Below are positions 60,412-64,000 of a stretch of 64,000 nucleotides of DNA, one piece after another. The notes under the pieces are model-generated. The model made no database searches and was not told the DNA's origin. It saw only the letters and a list, made by a program, of their open reading frames with translations. Numbering within the stretch: position 1 is the first letter of the stretch; the number at the start of each line of letters is the position of its first letter. The stretch comes from Proteles cristata cristata (lineage: Eukaryota > Chordata > Mammalia > Carnivora > Hyaenidae). Position numbers and translations under genes: made by a program. Location: NCBI GenBank assembly GCA_017311185.1, contig JAESUZ010001069.1, forward strand, positions 752,501 to 816,500. The letters run 5' to 3'.

Positions 60412-60625
60412 TTTTTTTTTTAATGTTTTATTTATTTCTAGGAGAGAGAGAGACAGCGTGAACAGGGGAGGGTCAGAGAGAGAGGGAGTCACAGACTGAA
60501 ACAGGCTCCAAGCTCCGATCTGGCAGTCAGCACAGAGCCCGACGCGGGGCTCGAACCCACGAACCGCGAGATCATGACCCAAGCGAAAGTCGGACGCTTA
60601 ACCGACTAAGCCACCCAGGTGCCCC
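60412..60625 (-). mobile_element. CAN-SINE, minus strand, 39 bp from the OR2D2-like start codon
   Basis: T-run, GA-rich body, GGGCTCGAACCCACGAACCG, CTTAACCGACTAAGCC, ending CCAGGTGCCC: a well-preserved copy. Flanks AGCACGTAGTGACTT (60397-60411) and AGCACATAGTGACTT (60626-60640) differ at one base. Counting from the end of the right duplication, 24 bp remain before the ATG at 60665. Confidence 0.97.
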
Positions 60626-60664
60626 AGCACATAGTGACTTCTTACTGGAAAAAAAAAACAAACT

Positions 60665-61618
60665 ATGAGAGAAGCAAATCAAACACAGGTGACAGAGTTC
60701 CTCCTTCTGGGGCTCTCTGATGACCCACACACCCAGAGGTTGCTATTCATTTTATTCCTGGGTGTCTACCTTGTCACTGTGCTCGCAAATCTACTTCTCA
60801 TGTGCCTTGTTCAGATTGACTCCCGGCTTCACACACCCATGTATTTTTTCCTCTGCAACTTATCTCTGGCTGACCTCTGTTTTTCTACCAACATCGTTCC
60901 CCAGGCCCTAGTCCACCTGCATTCCCAGAAGAAGGTCATTTCATTCACACGTTGTGCAGCTCAGCTTCTACTCTTCCTCATTTTTGGGTGTACCCAGTGT
61001 GCCTTTCTGGCAGTGATGACCTGTGATCGGTATGTGGCCATCTGCAACCCTTTGCATTACCCTAGCATCATGAATTGGAGGGTGTGTGTCCAGCTGGCTG
61101 CAGGATCATGGACCAGCGGCATTCTGGTGTCTGTGTTGGATACTACTTTTACACTAAGTCTACCCTACCGAGGCAGCAATAGTATTGCTCATTTCTTTTG
61201 TGAGGCCCCTGCGCTGTTGATCCTGGCATCCACAGACACTCGCACTTCTGAGATGGTCATTTTCCTCATGGGTGTTGTGATTCTCCTCATACCTGTTTCC
61301 CTAATTCTAGTATCCTATAGTCACATCATTGTAACTGTGGTCAGGATGAAGTCAGCTGTGGGGAGGCTTAAGGCATTCTCTACCTGTGGCTCCCATCTCA
61401 TGGTGGTCATCCTTTTTTTTGGGTCAGCGATTGTCACTTACATGACTCCAAAGTCTTGCAAAGAACAGGAAAAACTGGTGTCTGTGTTCTATGCAATGGT
61501 AACACCCATGCTTAATCCCCTCATCTATAGCCTGAGAAACAAGGATGTGAAGGGAGCTCTGAGGAAAGTAGCCACAAGGAATTTCTCATGCAGGCTTGAA
61601 ATCTTCCACTGCCAGTGA
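60665..61618 (+). CDS. OR2D2: Olfactory receptor, OR2D2-like, intact
   Basis: 317-residue seven-helix G-protein-coupled receptor of the olfactory neuron membrane; ligand unknown. Single coding exon, as usual for the family. Visible: N-glycosylation site N5-Q-T, TM1 with N42, [18 protein letters not shown] (55-72) with D70, conserved C97 and C179 for the extracellular disulfide, D121-R122-Y123 with [12 protein letters not shown] in TM5 (217-218), [10 protein letters not shown] (236-245), and [12 protein letters not shown] (281-292). From memory it resembles human OR2D2 closely ([35 protein letters not shown]). Differences from usual family text: A41 where G is common before N42, TC before DRY where AY or SY is common, and a C-terminal tail about nine residues longer than the human protein as I recall it. 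An AATAAA lies at 61938. The first ATG gives a normal 25-residue N-terminus. A SINE lies just upstream. Confidence 0.93.
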   Translation: MREANQTQVTEFLLLGLSDDPHTQRLLFILFLGVYLVTVLANLLLMCLVQIDSRLHTPMYFFLCNLSLADLCFSTNIVPQALVHLHSQKKVISFTRCAAQLLLFLIFGCTQCAFLAVMTCDRYVAICNPLHYPSIMNWRVCVQLAAGSWTSGILVSVLDTTFTLSLPYRGSNSIAHFFCEAPALLILASTDTRTSEMVIFLMGVVILLIPVSLILVSYSHIIVTVVRMKSAVGRLKAFSTCGSHLMVVILFFGSAIVTYMTPKSCKEQEKLVSVFYAMVTPMLNPLIYSLRNKDVKGALRKVATRNFSCRLEIFHCQ

Positions 61619-63901
61619 GACCCTCTTGGCTCCTTACTTATAAGACTTGCTGAGTAGCTCCCTATTGTAAGGTCCTTGGGCCTTGTTGTGGACCCACCCT
61701 CCATCCTTCATCAAGCACTTCCTTTGTAGAAGAAGAAGGACAATATTTCATGGACAAACACAATGAGGGTCTGCTCCCTTCTTGTTTTTTTGGCATCTAA
61801 AGAACATTCATATTTTATTAACTCTGGAACCTATAAAATCTGTCTTTTTAAAATCATGTTTTATGTATTACTATGAATCTATCCCAGATCCTATGCCAAC
61901 TCTTATCTTTTGAATCCCTTTGCATTATCAAATAATCAATAAATTAAAAAACATTACTTAATCACTATGAGTTAGGTGCACATGTATGTGTGCCTGCACA
62001 TGAGTTTGTATGTGTTTTTGAAGTGGGTAGTGAAGAGCATGGTACAATGAAGCAGAATATATGAGTTCTGCTGTCCTTCTTACACTCTGCTCACACCCCT
62101 AATAAGGGACATGAATATTTTATCTATCATATAAAGGTAAATACAGGATTTTGGAAGCTAACAAGTGATAGTGACATCCCAGGGCTAGCAAGAGTAAGAA
62201 AGAAGCAGCTCCCAGCCCTGGGCCAAAAGGACAATGAGAGCTTGGAAAGGGTAGCCGTCTGAAAGCCAACAGACAGGAGCTGTGGACTTAGATTTATGGA
62301 AGTGAGAAAGCCACAGGAATAAGTATTTCAAGTTCATTCTTTACCTATCTTCTGACTTCCTGTTACTGTGTTAAAATAAAATCCAGGATAAGTTCCCCAT
62401 CTGAAGATACTTATTTTAATTCTGTCTGCAAAGTCCTTTTTCCTTTGTAAGGTAACATATTTATATGACCTTGGATTAGGACATGGACATCTTTGGGGAA
62501 TCCTTGTTCTGCCTGCCATCCAAGGACAAGTAAAATAAATGTAAAGGAGTGATTAAAGTTTGGTTACAACTGGGGATTATAAATGTATAGAGGTGTCAAT
62601 CCACTTAGCTGTGTGATTGCTGCTATCCAAACAGAACCCCATGATCTATCTTTTCTTTTACAAATTCCTGTAGTGACAATTTAGAACGTGCTGCCCTTCT
62701 AGATTCCTTGCTACATGAGAGCCCTTGATACCTGTGTGGGGGATTGAAATAGCCCTGTTCCATAGCACACAGAGATAGAGTTATAGAGCTTGTGGAGAGG
62801 ACATGCCTATGCAGTGAATGCTATTTCACTCTGTTAATTTCACTAATTAACACAAAGCTGTGGTGCACACATCCCAAGTCTGCTATTTTACAGGAATCCA
62901 GAGTTGGGCTATGTTCACTGGATAAAACCATAAAGACAGGCTGCTACACTGGTTGAGTGATATGCAGGCTTAAAAGGGACAGCTGATTTCACCTGATCAA
63001 AACAAGATTACATAAAATGTTTAGTAAACAAGGAATCTTTGGGTTATTCACAGAAGTTTCCTAACATTTTGTCCACTGAACTTTGGATTCCTTGACACAG
63101 CTTCTGTCAAGCAACTCTCATATCCAAGGTGAATAATTTGAGATTGAGGCAGTGTCCATGTTGAGTAGTCTTTCTCCAGATAAGACACAAACCAATTATT
63201 GTAGTGGAGGAAGAATTCCTAATATGCTATCCCTCTAAACATGGGTACTTTATAAGCCAGTAGAGGTTTTTAAGTATTGCTTTATTATTTCTCTTTACCA
63301 CTAGAACACAAATTCCACAAGGTAAGAAATTTGTCTATTTTATTCAGGAATCTGTGTTCAGAGCCTAAACAGAGTCTGACACATGCTGAATGCATTGAAA
63401 ATTTTGAGTTCGAACTCAAAGTTTGCTGAAAAAAAGTGAGTGAAGGAATGAAACGAAACTCTTATTTATTATCACCATTATCATATATGTACCTTGTAAA
63501 CAAAAAAGATCCTTGAAAGTGGCGGTAGAGCTTTTGGACAAATAGAAAAATGCAAAGCTGAAGATTATAAAAAGACATGGGTGAAGAAGTTCAACAAAAG
63601 TTAAAACAAGTGAAGAATGGCAAATTTTAGTGGTGTTATCAACCTCCAGATAGGCTCTTAATCTCTGTAAGATAGTGGCATCCTCAGATGCACTGATACC
63701 ACAGTCCCACAGAATCCTGGGCCTACAGAATTTCTCTTTCCTCACTCATGATCTTTCATTCAGAAACGGATCCGATTAAAGTCCAAAATTCTAGTGGGTA
63801 GAGCACGACTCCTAGTCTGAGGAGAGACCAAACCCATTTGAAGAATTTTTTTTTCTCCTTTGTCCTTGCCTTCCACCCCTTCAGTTTCTGTCTCCAGTCA
63901 A
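61619..63901. other. Intergenic region between two convergent OR genes
   Basis: Likely 3' UTR of OR2D2 at first (AATAAA at 61938-61943). Otherwise no gene recognised. A probable L2 3' end lies at about 63260-63400. Notably free of L1 and SINE insertions compared with the rest of the window. Confidence 0.6.
63260..63400 (+). mobile_element. Probable LINE-2 3' end
   Basis: Layout like the L2 end: CTAGAACACAAATTCCACAAGG, TTTGTCTATTTTATTCAGGA, CAGAGTCTGACACATGCTGAATG. Ancient and diverged. Confidence 0.55.
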
Positions 63902-64000
63902 TCAGAGTTTCTGAGGGCCCAGGGTCCTACGTATGACTCGCCTCAGTGCAGACTTCACTTCACTGTTCCTTAAGCTGTAGATGATGGGGTTCAACATGGG
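63902..64000 (-). CDS. OR10A4: Olfactory receptor C-terminus, OR10A4-like, cut by window edge
   Basis: Read from 64000 backwards, 32 codons and a TGA stop (63904-63902): it opens with the TM7 signature PMLNPIIYSLRN, followed by SEVKSALRRVIRRTLGPQKL. The tail is very close to human OR10A4 as I recall it (RLIHRTLGSQKL). TM1-TM6 and the start lie outside the window. It converges with the OR2D2-like gene, the arrangement I recall for the human 11p15.4 cluster. The family assignment rests on 32 residues; another OR10A member is possible. Confidence 0.8.
   Translation of the reverse strand, partial: PMLNPIIYSLRNSEVKSALRRVIRRTLGPQKL

Overview
This is mammalian nuclear DNA, most likely from a non-canid carnivore and probably a felid. 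The evidence is about twenty copies of the carnivore tRNA-derived SINE (CAN-SINE; head close to GGGGCGCCTGGGTGGCTCAG, then a CT-rich body and an A-rich tail) and L1 elements whose 5' ends read GGCAAGATGGCGGAG. I see no bacterial, phage, plasmid or CRISPR feature.

Two host protein-coding genes are visible, both olfactory receptors at the right end. A complete, intact OR2D2-like gene lies at 60665-61618 (+). The last 32 codons of an OR10A4-like gene lie at 63902-64000 (-), cut by the window edge. The two genes converge. In human they sit next to each other in the 11p15.4 olfactory receptor cluster, so this window is probably the edge of the orthologous cluster.

The other ~60 kb is almost entirely retrotransposon. 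0-20.7 kb: a run of minus-strand L1 elements (1-4122, 4123-10535, 14337-19095, 19105-20745) with SINEs and a twin-primed L1 inserted in them, plus an older plus-strand L1 piece at 10.6-11.8 kb. 20.7-24.0 and 31.2-32.4 kb: old sequence I cannot classify, split by a full-length plus-strand L1 (24028-31199). That L1 has a perfect 16-bp target-site duplication, an intact ORF1 and a broken ORF2. 32.5-51.8 kb: nested and facing L1s, including a 5.4-kb minus-strand L1 (41100-46514) inside another L1, long GGAA and TTTC microsatellites, and a minus/plus L1 junction at 47.5 kb. 51.8-55.3 kb: mostly unique sequence with ancient repeats. 55.3-59.3 kb: an old minus-strand L1 with a large internal deletion.

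I did not find a new biological system. The observations most worth checking are a SINE that inserted 24 bp upstream of the OR2D2 start codon, the full-length L1 with a duplicated 5' promoter unit and clustered homopolymer-length frameshifts, and several well-resolved insertion or rearrangement scars.
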